Part shown: in pieces, positions 34,086 through 46,300 of the stretch
Layout of the letters: each line of letters starts with the position of its first letter
Position numbering within the stretch: the stretch's first letter is position 1
NCBI RefSeq assembly: GCF_001039355.2
Contig: NW_019775568.1
Coordinates: 1-64,000 of the forward strand
Reading direction: 5' to 3'
From: Lingula anatina
Lineage: Eukaryota; Brachiopoda; Lingulata; Lingulida; Lingulidae
Length of the DNA stretch: 64,000 nt
Translations under genes and position numbers: made by a program
The notes under the pieces: generated by a model
Database searches by the model: none
What the model was told of the DNA's origin: nothing
Seen by the model: only the letters and a program-made list of their open reading frames with translations

Positions 34086-35245
34086 TTTCTTAAATCCATA
34101 CTGATAGGCGCAAAATCTTGGGTCACTTGAGTCTGACTTGTGGTTTATGCTACTCTGTTAATTGTTATATCAGGTTAACCGTGATTTAATTAAAATGTAT
34201 CAAGGTTGTGCATTACATGTATTTATCAAGCCTCACACTGCAGCTGATTAAGAAAACTTGTCAGATATTTGTCATATCTTTTTCGAAAATTATGAATTAA
34301 GTGAACCATGGGTCTTTTTATCTATGATAAAGATAAAAGATGCGTCTACGATGGACGTTGAATTTGCTTGATCTGTATCGTGTTTCTTCTTGGGAGTATT
34401 GTCCAGTATATACAGTTTTATCGATTTATTGTTAACTGTCGTATAACTTAAGTTCCAGGTCTTACAAGGACCTTGAATATATATTTATATGTAGAAATAA
34501 GAAATAAACTTTTGTTATCAAAAGTGATATGTATTTTTCTCTTTGTCATTATTTTATATGCAGTACTTGTACATCGCACCTTTTCAAAGTTTATATATTT
34601 AAACTTCCATATTCGTATTTTATTTGTCTAAGACAGTTTGTTTTATAATCTCTTGCTTGTAAGAAAAAATGAATGAAATGCCCGCCCGAATACAAAATCA
34701 ACAAAATGTCAGAAAACGTGAATGTTTTGCAGTTCTTGATAACATTCAGAATTTTAAAAATTGGTAGAAAAAATTGATAAAAACTTTTTAAGTACATACC
34801 AACATCTGTACCAACACCTTCATGGTCACGTAGGTCATCGAATCAGTCATTCAGCGCACCAGATATGTGCGTTTTTTGCATTTTTAAGATGTCATAACAG
34901 TTCAAATCGATAGTAACAGTTTCATATCAATTCGTTGTTGATTGGCTATATAACTGTGACGAAAATCACCAAACACTAATTTACCGGGTACCATGGAGCT
35001 GTGACTATGACGTACATGAAACAATTATGACGTTACAAAATACGTAGTGTTGTAAAATTTAAACGTTATGAGAAATGTTGTGACGTATAGGTGTTTATGA
35101 CGTCGGACAACAATGCACAGTAGAGTTACGTTTCTTACGTCAGCAATGAAAGACGTTACTAGGGAACGGCACGGCGTTGTTATGAGAAACCAAACAAACA
35201 AATACTATTATCAACACTGCATAAGTACACGTAAGTCGGTGTGCC
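34086..35245. other. Intergenic; probable promoter of the F-box gene at its right end
   Basis: No gene is seen. The last 240 bp hold a cluster of TGACGT words (separate entry). Confidence 0.5.
35008..35157. promoter_or_regulatory. Cluster of CRE/ATF-like TGACGT motifs upstream of the F-box gene
   Basis: TGACGT occurs on the plus strand at 35008, 35028, 35081 and 35098, and on the minus strand at 35137-35142; a related GACGTT lies at 35152. Five exact hexamers in 135 bp, 100-240 bp before the ATG, suggest a bZIP (CREB/ATF/CREM-like) responsive promoter (inference). Confidence 0.45.
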
Positions 35246-38200
35246 ATGCTTAAGCTTTTATGCACAAATTCCAATATGACTGAGGTTATGCTTTCACCCA
35301 ACAGATATCTAAAAAGAAGCGCCGAATTTTTAAGTCCACGTTCCCGTAAAAGTAAGAGGATCGAAATTCTAGAGAGAAATTTGGGACCAAAATGGAATAA
35401 TTTGGGATATTTTTCCGTACTTCCTATAGAGATGATAACAGAACTCGTGCAGTACTTGGATACACCCAGTTTACTTCAATTGTCCTCAACTTGTAAAGTA
35501 TTTCAGATTATTTCAAAGGATCGTTATATATGGGAGCTTCATATAAAGGTAAAATTACATTCTCCTTCATCATGATTGACCAAAAATTATGGTGATAATG
35601 AGAAATTAATGAATAAAATATTTAAGATACATGGAAAATTTAATGATTAAAAAAAAAGAAAATTCATTTCAACTTATTAATGAGAAATATATTCAATAAA
35701 TAATAATGGTTTTGAATATATTAATGAGAAATATATTAAAAACCATTATTATTTATTGAAAAGCTACCGATGCTTTTGTAAAAAATCTTTCAAAACTTAC
35801 GCAATCAAAATTTGATGAAAAGAAAGAAATCTTATTCCTAAATATCTGTTAAAAGTATATACATGTACTTTATTTCTCTGCACGTACTGCAATTTTAGGG
35901 AACTCATGGCAGGGGACTCGGGCGAGATCTCGCGAGAGTAGCCGCACCCTTTCTGAATCATAAACAATTGGCATTTCTCCTATACAAACTGAGCTATATT
36001 CGAGACTTAATCTTTCAAAGGGAATATAGAAATTTCCTGGAAAAAATCCCCAGCATGATCACTTGTCTGTATGCGTTCGAGGAGACGACTCCTTTCTGGC
36101 AGAGAAACAAACCATACTTGTTAAGTCAAATGGTGACGATCTTCATCTATCCGCTCGGGGCGCAGCATGGCCTGCAGTATATCATTGGTAACCGTTTGTT
36201 AACGGATTCAAAATTTACCCGACATCTTTTTATTCCACTTTCTATATTTAAATGATTGGTAAAAGAAACAAATCTGTTTTATGATTTTTTTTTATGTACC
36301 AGTTCTTGTGTTTGCTTTCATTTCCAATTCATTAAATTTTTATAAGTTTTTTTTTATTATTCTGTGCCTGTGTTTTTATTAATTGGAGATCATGTATTAT
36401 ATATGATAATCCCTTTGTTCTTTTGTTTAAAATACGCACCCTGTAACCTGTGTGTTATCACTACATCAGTTCTCGTTGTAGCTGAAAGGATAGTATTCTC
36501 TCAAAGCATGAACTATGTGTTATAAGGATACATGTAGTGTTGTACTCATCAACAAGCTTTGAATGGACATGTATAAGTATTAAATATATAATCGTACCAC
36601 TGAAATGTAAATAAACTAGTATTTATATTTAAAAATACTTTAAAATAGTCACTTTCGAGAGAGTGTAAATTCTAAAATCATCAGAAAAGTGAAAATTCAT
36701 CTTTTTAAAAGTTGTATTCATCTTAAAGATGGTTAATATTAATAAATAAATAATTGCAGCACGTGTTCACCCCCCGGTACAACTTGAGATCACGTGGTCA
36801 AGTTTGCGCGCCATGCACCAAAGACGGATGAAATCTCCCGCGCTCGCTGCTGATTTTATAAAGAGATATGTACAGTGTCTTGTAGACAGTAAGTAATAAT
36901 AGCACAACAGTTCCACATATACCCCAAACTGTGAAATACCAAAACACACTGCACTGGTTCATGGTTTGAATACCACATTCAAAGATCCCGTGTTCTGCGT
37001 AATGCTAAATACGAAATGTTTTTATACGAAAAACGAGGCAGCCATTTTAGTATTAGTATTTTCTCATAAAGGGGTCAAAGATGCCCAGTCCTTTTAGATA
37101 TATGTAGTTTCTTTGTTTTAGTAGACAAATATAATTTTTTCCTGGATTAAAGGAGATCAAAATTGTGGTCTTGTTTTTAACTTATTTTGTGGTTCCTGTG
37201 CGTATCTAATATATATTTCAGATTTCAGCACTATTGAGAGCCTGTACATGGAGTGTAGAAATCAGCGTCCACTAAGGAGGCTAGCCAGACTGTTAGAGAG
37301 CCACAGAGCGTCCCAGACCGCCGTGTTCAAGGCTTTAAGGGATACGATTAAGGAAGGTGAGGGCCGGGATTTGAATCAAATAAAAAATAAAATAAAGTAA
37401 AATAAATGTTAACAAATTTTGGCTATCGTTCATGTCAGTGCTATTGCTGTCCAGTGGTTATAAATGACTGGTATCCAAAGGATAACTGTCTATAGGATAA
37501 CAAGGATAATCATTTTATCCAGTGGATAGTGTTACCCACACGATAGCGGTATCCAGTTATGGAACTGGTCATCCTAGAAAGACAAGTCTTTAAATGTATA
37601 GGTGACCTCGTTTCTAATTACGTTTTATTTACTTTAAACGTGTGTCAGACGGAGACGAGTTATCGGACTACTACGACTTCGCCACGGCGCTGGAAGCACA
37701 CAGCTCTATCGACCAGCTCCTCGATCATGTGTTCAGCACCCACCCCTTCCTGATGGCGTACAGGAACAATGTGGACAGCAGACACTATGGTAGGTAAAAT
37801 TGCTTCGATTGCAAGCGCGCCAGCTTTAACACATTTGAACGTTTTTTTAATTGCTTAAACTAAAACAGTCTCTTTAACGTCATAGGTGATATTAACTAAA
37901 GCTTAGCTCAAAACAAAGCCATAGTACGACAAATAATCTATCTAGGAACGTTCTGTGTCGGCTTCTCAAACAAGGCCTTGTGAACATCATGAACTTCAAC
38001 GTTCAATGAAAGACAATGTTCGGGGACTGGCGTTGTGCAGGAAGAATTACAGTTGTACGGCTCAAGTGCAACCGATTGTAATTGCAGACATACATGTGCA
38101 TCCAAACTAGCCCGGCCATATACGTGACAAAGTAGAAAGTTTGCATTTGATCAGTCGGTTGCAACGAATCCTCCCTGGCTGCGTGGTAACTTCGCTGACC

Positions 38201-39265
38201 TGTACGCGGCTAGATATTACAGTACGGGTTCGAATGTCAGTACGTCCACTGCAACTTTTGCTGCTAGAAACCATTTGTAAAAAATTGTTTGATTACTACA
38301 AAAGGAAACACGTAAGTATGGAGGGTGGCGGTACAGTCACGGCGCAATCGGTAGCGTGCACTGCTGCTACAAATATTCAAACCCATCATCTACCATGGTA
38401 ACGGGTGTCACGAGGGAAGTCACGAGTTCGAGTACCAGATGAGGCATGTCACCTCCCAACAGATACGAGCTGTCCTCGGGATCGGGAAGGCGCGAAAACG
38501 AATGCAGGCTCCACTGGGTCCGGGCAAAGTACCTTTTGCATATAAAAACCGATATAGGTCAGCATAAGTGATTGATTTGACAACTTATTGCAGGTTGTTA
38601 TCAAAAAGTCTGCGTCTCCCGTAATACTTCCTTTCTCTGTACTTAAATTTTTTTTTCAAATGATGCTTAGGCGGGGTTGGTCACTCATCTATATCCTTAA
38701 CCAGCTATACAACAGATCAAACTTGAATTGAGTCAATTGCTATAGCTGTTTTATACCCCTTCTCTCTGACCTTGCTTATCAAGACTGTTATGGACATATA
38801 GTACCCGGGGCAACCCAGTCGATATTTGAAATAGCAAATACTACTCAAAAATTTAACCGCCAAGGTGTGAACTGTTTTGGCTCTCGTCGTGCTCTATAAC
38901 GTGACAGGTGAGGTCAAACGTTATCTGTGTAAAACAAAAAGAAAATAAAAGGACCTGGATTCATCTGACTAGGAACGTTCCGGGCAGGGTTATCAATAAA
39001 AGCGCCCAAAATTGAATTGTTTCAGTAGCTTCCCCGGTATAGCACCACGTCATACAGTGGCGGATTTAGGGGTTTCTGAAACAACACTCCTACGTTTCCT
39101 TCTTGAAATTAACATTTTGACAAGCTGATTCATAGCATTAAACCCTACTAAATGGCACCGTTAACCCTAAAACACCAAATTTTGGGGGCTCTTCAGCGGC
39201 CCCGAACCCCACCCCAAGGGGGGCGAGGGTCGGCTATCCGATCGTATAAACAAAACAAAACAAAA

Positions 39266-39302
<37 letters not shown>

Positions 39303-41034
39303 GACCCCCTGCCTTCGAATAATCCTGGATCCGATCACTTGTTAATAATGAGTAAACATTTGTTCTGCTGTTTCAGATGTAGATCTGATCCTTCAATACG
39401 CCAAAGACTGCACCGATCTATACAACGTCGTGGACGAAAAATATGAATCTTGGTACGTAACAGCCGGCTTCGAGCGTGCCTGTTTATACGCTCACCGCGA
39501 GATAGGCACGAGACCGGTAGACGTCCAGGCGCTTTTTACGTCAATCCTCTGGATTCTCTCCTTCAAGAACCCTCCCGAGTCTTCTTGGAACCTCCCCAAG
39601 GCCAAGGAGGAGGCTGCACGCGTGATGGATCAGTTACCGGTGTGTAACGATCCTGAGATCTTAGTTCGCCAGATGGCAGTCTTTAGGTTGGCCCACAGGA
39701 AAGGCTGGACTCATTTTATGGACGAAATCGAGGAATCCGAATATTACAGGTGGGGTATTAATTTTTCATTTGATGTGTAAACGTCGTCTCTTTTCTCCTT
39801 CCATTACCGAGCTGAGGTTCTTCTACTGTCCCACATGTTTGATTCTTTCGCTTTTGGGACATCAAAGGTAATTTGCTTAGAGGCAACACTGTTTCCGCTC
39901 CTCGTACGAGATTTTACAATTTTTTAATCGCAATGTAAAGCCCCTATAGTCTAACTAAGGCAAAATGTTGGGCTGCAATTGGAGAGGTAGTGATGATTGA
40001 CTCCAGCACTGTGCCCTCACCCCCCCCCCCCCTTCTTTTTGCCTCATGTTTAGATGTATCATTTACGACTGGTTCGATGAAATATACTCGTTGACATCAA
40101 TACACCATACTTTCTAGGCTTTATGTAGAGGCGGGTGCTCTGCTGAGTCCTGACTCTTTGTCCAGTCTCAAAGAGGAGGTGGCAAGGAGAGAGAAGGTCT
40201 ACGGCTCTTTCCGGGAAATGAACAGCGCTCTCAGAGTGCACAATTCACAGAGGCGGCTCGCCAAACTGCTTGTGCCGAGAGCTTGCCACCAAGAAATCTC
40301 ATGTTATGGTAAGGATAACCTTTGGCATGTGCTCTACAGCTCCCTTATTAATTTTAATTGTTTTGTTGTTGAAATACGAATAAATCAATTTCAGTAAAAT
40401 GTCCCAATTAATTTTTATATTTATTATTTATCTAAAGATTAAAAAAAATTACATTCGCTATTTTATAATGTTGGTTACACTGTTTAAATCTTTATTCATT
40501 TAGTTTTGAAATTCTTTTGTCACAAATAAATCTTACTTACCATTGCTATTTTGTAATTGTCAAAATATCGACCCTATTCCCGTCTGTGTACAGCAAACTC
40601 TCCATCTTTATATCACAGGTGGCCCGGAGCCTTACCCTCCCCGCATTCTAGCCGCACACTTCCGCCATCTTGATACTCTGGTCAGCAGATATCTGTCCAC
40701 TGGGAGCGAGGACACCATGGACCGCATACAGAACTTCATCATGTTCAAACTGAGAGGCTTTGAAACTGAAAACGAGGCAGCAGAAGAAGGTGAATGTAAT
40801 TCCGCTCCAGTCTCGACCGTGTCGCCGTCTATTGACATGATGTCAGACGCGACGCCGTCGCCACCTATTGAGTTGAATTATTCCAATTCAAGTTTTGTTG
40901 ATGACGATGGTGTAACAAGCGACACCGATTTAAGTGATGGTGGAAATACCCAAGACAACACAGCCAACGTTTTGAGGCAGAACGCTGAAGACGTTTCATC
41001 TGGACTTATAGGCGATTTTCTTCGATGTGACTGA
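35246..41034 (+). CDS. F-box protein, substrate unknown
   Basis: Eight exons in phase: 35246-35548, 35899-36187, 36760-36888, 37222-37356, 37649-37789, 39377-39749, 40118-40308, 40619-41034 (659 codons with stop). A basic N-terminus (RSRKSKRIEILER, nuclear-signal-like) precedes an F-box at about residues 50-100 (SVLPIEMITELVQYLDTPSL, then LQLSSTCKVFQ), which would bind SKP1 in an SCF ubiquitin ligase. The remaining about 550 residues are helical with no WD40, LRR or Kelch repeats I can see, ending in a Ser/Asp-rich tail (DDDGVTSDTDLSDGG). I could not assign it to a named FBXO. An ATG at 35276 (MTEVMLS) is an alternative start. Intron 6 (37790-39376) is long and holds a hAT-like MITE. Confidence 0.75.
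35691..35762. repeat. AT-rich hairpin in intron 1 of the F-box gene
   Basis: TTCAATAAATAATAATGGTT and its reverse complement AACCATTATTATTTATTGAA flank a short loop; ATTAATGAGAAATATATT is also directly repeated. It could be a small foldback element. Confidence 0.6.
39055..39341. mobile_element. hAT-like MITE in intron 6 of the F-box gene
   Basis: The left end CAGTGGCGGATTTAGGGG and right end TGGATCCGATCACTTG are imperfect inverted repeats of hAT type. The interior has a C-rich segment and a long A tract (39255-39300). The target duplication is unclear. Confidence 0.55.
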
Positions 41035-41551
41035 AGGACTAGATTTCAAAATGCAATTTTAAAGGAGAATAATTTGAAAATATTAAAACTTTATTTTTCT
41101 ACAAGAATTTATAATTTAAATGTTTTATAATTATGCCTATATTTTTCATATTAAAGGATATTTATATGTAAAAATGAAAGCAAATTTGCTATCGAAGTCC
41201 CTTGCCTGCTTCCCCGTGTGAACAGTTCACAGTAAATTCAATCAAGATTGATATGAAATCAATGCTGATTTTATAATATCCTGCAACGCCCCCCCCCCCC
41301 CCCACTCCCCTAAAATTTCTTTTCATGCCACCCACTGCAATTTTACTTTTCTGGCAAGTAAATGTTTGGCGCCTGGCAATAAACGCATTTATGAAGTGTC
41401 CACAGAAACCGTCACGTGGTAGCGGCGATGTTTACAAGTGTCACTAGATATCTGATACGCTCCTATCGTGAACATACAGGGGACAGATAAGGGCTCTAAG
41501 AGGCCACAGTCCTTCTCTCCGGTAAGTCAAGTTGTCTTCTTTTGAGATAAT
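41035..41551. other. Intergenic between F-box and transporter genes
   Basis: Holds the F-box 3' UTR, a C tract (41290-41303), and GC-richer DNA ending in CCG/GTAAGT at 41518-41526, which could be the donor of a non-coding first exon of the transporter. Confidence 0.4.
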
Positions 41552-41565
41552 ATGGCAGGAAGCAG
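41552..41565 (+). other. Candidate alternative first coding exon a of the CNT gene (MAGSR)
   Basis: ATGGCAGGAAGCAG followed by GTATGT leaves phase 2. It joins in frame to the exon at 43300 (acceptor CCAGAG) to give [13 protein letters not shown]. It is short, so only weakly supported. Confidence 0.3.
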
Positions 41566-41963
41566 GTATGTGTCAAGTCTAGCGCCTTGTGAATTAATGT
41601 TATATGATTTAGTATTTTAAAGTACCTGGTATTATTGGCCACAGGATGGAAGGGAGAGGGGGGGGGGGGGCTGTGCGTGATCTAGCTACTGAATCTATGT
41701 TGCAGACGAGTGCATTTAAAATGTATTTACAGTGCTTAAACCGATCACATGCACGAGTCAGTTTGGACACGTACGGTTTGGCGACATTAGGTAGAGAAGA
41801 ACAGAAAAGACAAAAACTGCCAATCTGAAGGACATTATGGCGGATTTGGAAGCAAAAATATAAGAGAATGTCATATCTAACAAATGATCAGAAACACTAT
41901 ATCCGGTGTAAAAAATAATATATTAAAGAAAGCCATAAAACCTCTAATCCCACACCATCAGGA

Positions 41964-42472
41964 NNNNNNNNNNNNNNNNNNNNNNNNNNNNNNNNNNNNN
42001 NNNNNNNNNNNNNNNNNNNNNNNNNNNNNNNNNNNNNNNNNNNNNNNNNNNNNNNNNNNNNNNNNNNNNNNNNNNNNNNNNNNNNNNNNNNNNNNNNNNN
42101 NNNNNNNNNNNNNNNNNNNNNNNNNNNNNNNNNNNNNNNNNNNNNNNNNNNNNNNNNNNNNNNNNNNNNNNNNNNNNNNNNNNNNNNNNNNNNNNNNNNN
42201 NNNNNNNNNNNNNNNNNNNNNNNNNNNNNNNNNNNNNNNNNNNNNNNNNNNNNNNNNNNNNNNNNNNNNNNNNNNNNNNNNNNNNNNNNNNNNNNNNNNN
42301 NNNNNNNNNNNNNNNNNNNNNNNNNNNNNNNNNNNNNNNNNNNNNNNNNNNNNNNNNNNNNNNNNNNNNNNNNNNNNNNNNNNNNNNNNNNNNNNNNNNN
42401 NNNNNNNNNNNNNNNNNNNNNNNNNNNNNNNNNNNNNNNNNNNNNNNNNNNNNNNNNNNNNNNNNNNNNNNN
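41964..42472. other. Assembly gap (N) flanked by a C tract
   Basis: 509 Ns. The right flank is a C homopolymer followed by GGGCTTAACCCCCG, so the gap probably results from low-complexity sequence. Confidence 1.
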
Positions 42473-42505
42473 CCCCCCCCCCGGGCTTAACCCCCGTCAC
42501 TTCTT

Positions 42506-42630
42506 ATGTGCTTAACCTTTGAATACAAATCAAGCACCTATGACATCACTGACGTGGAATCTATCAGCGGTGAAGATGACAGGATGGGGTCTATGCAGAG
42601 ACACGACTGTGCCTCCAGTGATGCACTTGG
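42506..42630 (+). other. Candidate alternative first coding exon b of the CNT gene
   Basis: ATG at 42506 opens 41 codons plus 2 nt, acidic and Ser-rich (DVESISGEDDRMGSMQ), ending at a GTATGT donor. Phase 2 matches the acceptor before 43300, giving a longer cytosolic N-terminus. The upstream gap hides whether it is instead an internal exon. Confidence 0.4.
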
Positions 42631-43300
42631 GTATGTGGCATGCCTGCTGATTATAGCGGGGGGGGGGGACACCTTACAAGGTATAAGAGGGTTACATGTC
42701 TGCGCTGTCCACCTTAGAACTACCATTGGGCTTCGTACAGCTGATTCAGGAATAATATGTGACTTGTTCATTTTAAGCTTATCCGGTATGAATATTACAT
42801 GCATCTCTCGCCTCGCCACCCCCCTCCCCCTTGATTGGTGACAGCGCCGAACTAGTGTTCAGGTTACATCAAACAAACGTAGCTATGCTCATTTTAACAA
42901 ACACTATATACTATTTTATTATCAAAAATTGATACAATACAAAGCTTGAGTACCCCTAAGCCCCTCTGTCTCTTGTGATTTTGACTGAAACTCTTGAAAT
43001 AGCCGGGGGGGAGGGGGGGGGGTAGTGCACCAACCATGTTTGTGAATCACGACGTTTAAATCTGTTGAATGGTAGACAAGTGCTGTTGTTAAATGCAGGA
43101 CCATGTTCGTGTAAAACGTGTCGCATTCCTAACACCTGTTATCAGCTTACTTCACTACGATGACCTGTTGCTAAATCAACATTACAGACCCGACTAAAAT
43201 TTTGGTCTTAGCGCTTACATCGGCCAGAAATTATCTTGTAAGCAATAAACAAACAAACAAACACCGCTGCAAATGTAACACATGTATTTGTATCCAGAGA

Positions 43301-46300
43301 ATGCCCAAAGCGTCGTTTGAGCTGAGCGACATGAAGGCCAACGGCAAAGAGCGACAGGTAATCGTGCAAGACGACGTTCACGATGGCGCGACACCTGGCA
43401 AGCAAAATGCCGCGGTGGACTCGACGTACGAAGAGGTCGTTCCCCCGGGACTTATGTCGGAGGGCACCACCCCCGGGGAAAATGGTCTGGATAATAAAGC
43501 GTTTGTGCACGATGAACAGGTAGAGTCATTTGTTTCTGAATGTTTTTTAAAACACCTGACATTGTAGAAGCATCGTGTTTGGGTACTGCTTGTGTGTTAT
43601 ACGTGTACCAGAAGATTGTGGCTATCAGAAAAGAGACTAGAAAGTAACGACATAGCTTGCTTCTTTTTAAAAGAAATTGTTGCACTTTCTCTATTAAGTC
43701 AATTATTCTTCTACACGTAAACGTTTAAACGCTTAACAATTTAGACGTATCGTCCTTTGGTCGACTTTGTATGATACACAGATCTGATCATCTCATGGCT
43801 TGTGAGGTCAAGATTTGAAAAAGTTCTTTAGATAACAAACAAATTTGGCTGCCACCCGCTTTACAGTACGAAGAACACACTCACAAAGACGTCAAAATTT
43901 CCATCTACGAGGATGACGGAGAGGACGTGGAGGAGGCCATGTTTGAAGAGCTGATAGAAGATGGCGGAACTTCCTGTCTACAGAATCTAGAGAAACTACA
44001 ATCAGGTAAATGGTCAATTGATCAAAATGGGTAAGGCTATTTGGTGAATTGCTTTCACGTGCACGGAATATTAATTAGAAGGATTTTAATCGGATTCTCC
44101 ACATTTCCTGATAGGGCCTATCAACTTCACCTTCTTAAGAGGTTGTCGTGTTGTGAGATTCTGACTTTCCATTTGTTTAAAAAAAAATAAGAATAATATA
44201 AGAAGAATTTAACATTTTCTAATCATTAATAAACACGCTGAGCAATTATGTGATATGCACGGGTCTGCTTATAACGCCCTCCTCAACCCTCCCCTCCCCC
44301 CCCCCCCCCCAAAAAAAAATAATAATAATAACATTATTATCACTTTTTTCAGCAATCTCCTCCTTCCTAAATTCACATAATAAAAAGCTGTGGCTGGCTC
44401 TGTACGCACTTCTCACAGCGGCTTATGCCGCCTACTTTGGCTATGCAATGTGGTATCAGTTTGGAGACGAAGGCTCAATACGGCTGCTGTGGGTATCATG
44501 CCTAGTCACCGCAGGCGTGTTGCTTTCTGTGATACTCGATAGATGGGGCGATGGTCTGTACCGGACATGCATACACCCCGTTTCTGTGTTAATAGAGAGA
44601 AGAGGACGGTACATACGCTGGTAGGTACGCAATTGCATCAGACAAGCTTCACAAAAAATGAGTCGAAGCTAATTTCAGTTAGCCCTTAGACTACGTAAAT
44701 GAATGCTAGTTAAATGCCATGTTAAAGGGAAGATTATTGCTGGACGATAGAGACCGCTTTTTTTCTCATTACGCACTTTTTTACAGCAAAATTAATTTTT
44801 TCGTTAAATCAAAGTTTTTCATTTAGTGAAAAAAATATGCAGTTTGATATTGACACATTTTAGTTTTGTAACTAGTCATGTTTTTTGATGTCAGGATAAT
44901 AGGTGTCGCTGCTGTATGCGGAGTTGTTGCTGTTCTTATTCTTGAAGTAGCTTTAAAGCAGCCTAGAAATCTGTATTCCGGGATAGGAATAATTGTTTAT
45001 GTCAGTCTACTGTGGATATTCTCAAAGAATCCTGCCAGAGTAAGTCATTTTTTCTTCACCCTCTTTTTTTCTCACACACACATACATACACGCATAAACA
45101 CGCACGCACGCAAATACGCACGCATTGCACCAGACCCATTCAAACAGAACGAAATACATGTAGATTCAAATAAATAAGTTGAATATTCACAATAGCATTA
45201 TGAAATGTCTATAGTTATTTATCAGAGAGTAAAAAGTACAAAATGAAAAAAAAATGCCAAACAATTAAGTTTCAATCATTTTTTTTTCTGTTTTTATTTC
45301 ATCTCAGGTAAAATGGCGGCCTGTCCTAGTCGGGTTGCTGTTGCAGTTCACATTCGCTCTCCTGATACTGCGCACGCGCTGGGGGTTTGAGATTTTTAAT
45401 TGGTTGGGAGCACGTGTTGCAGAGTTTCTGGCCCACACTGAGGCTGGAGCTAAATTCGTCTTCGTTAATCTCGAGCCGCACTACTTTGCATTCGGGGTAC
45501 GTCTTCCACGTTTTCAGTAGGTTCTCCCCCAACACATAGTAGAAGGTAGATTAAATAAACAAGTATAATCTAAATTTAACTTATAAAAAATAACCAAACA
45601 CACGTACAGTGCAATAAAATAGGGCCCTGTAAGTAAACACCCCAAGATATTAAATTTCATGCGCATAATATCGTCCTTGGTTAAATCGCTGAGCGATATC
45701 ACAGTCAACTCCTAATTATCTAAAGAGGGTCGTGGAACCATAGTTTTCAATGAATTGCATGTCGCATACTGTTATTCTTAGTATTCTAAATGGAACTACT
45801 CTTCGACCAAGTGCAACACGAAGAAATGAGTTTAATAAACTAAGAGAAAAATATCCGAATAAAAACGGACAATTGATTTACTGTTGATAATGTATGAAAA
45901 TGCTCACTGGAGCTTTTCTTCTCCTCCAGATCCTACCAATAGTTGTGTTCTTCAGCTCGTGTGTATCAGTTCTGTTCTACCTGGGCGCTATGCAATGGTT
46001 AATAGGCAAGGTGGCCTGGGTAATGAGAGTTGCCATGGGAACAACTGCTGCAGAGTCCATGAACGCAGCCGCTAATATATTTATTGGACAGGTTGGTTAG
46101 TGCTTAATGTGACACTTTTAATTCAGCCGGTGAAATTTGTTGAAAGGTATCCGTTTATTGCGACAAGAGAGGTTGCGCTAACGAAGCGTTTCTTCTGCAC
46201 AAATATTTTCATTTTTTGTTTATGTTGCAACAATACTCTATACTTATGCATTAATTTCAACTTTATATCATGCAGGAGGTTTCTAAACTGAAATAAGGAA

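Noticed and set aside
38221-38440. B-box-like words GGGTTCGAATGTC and GAGTTCGAGTACC suggesting a tRNA or SINE
   Set aside because: No matching A box at proper distance and no foldable cloverleaf could be found.
41884-42522. Long ORFs across the N gap
   Set aside because: They exist only because Ns contain no stop codons; likewise 17904-18298.
42632-42841. Continuation of the 42506 ORF beyond the GTATGT donor
   Set aside because: Past the donor it runs through a G tract with intron-like composition; treated as intron.
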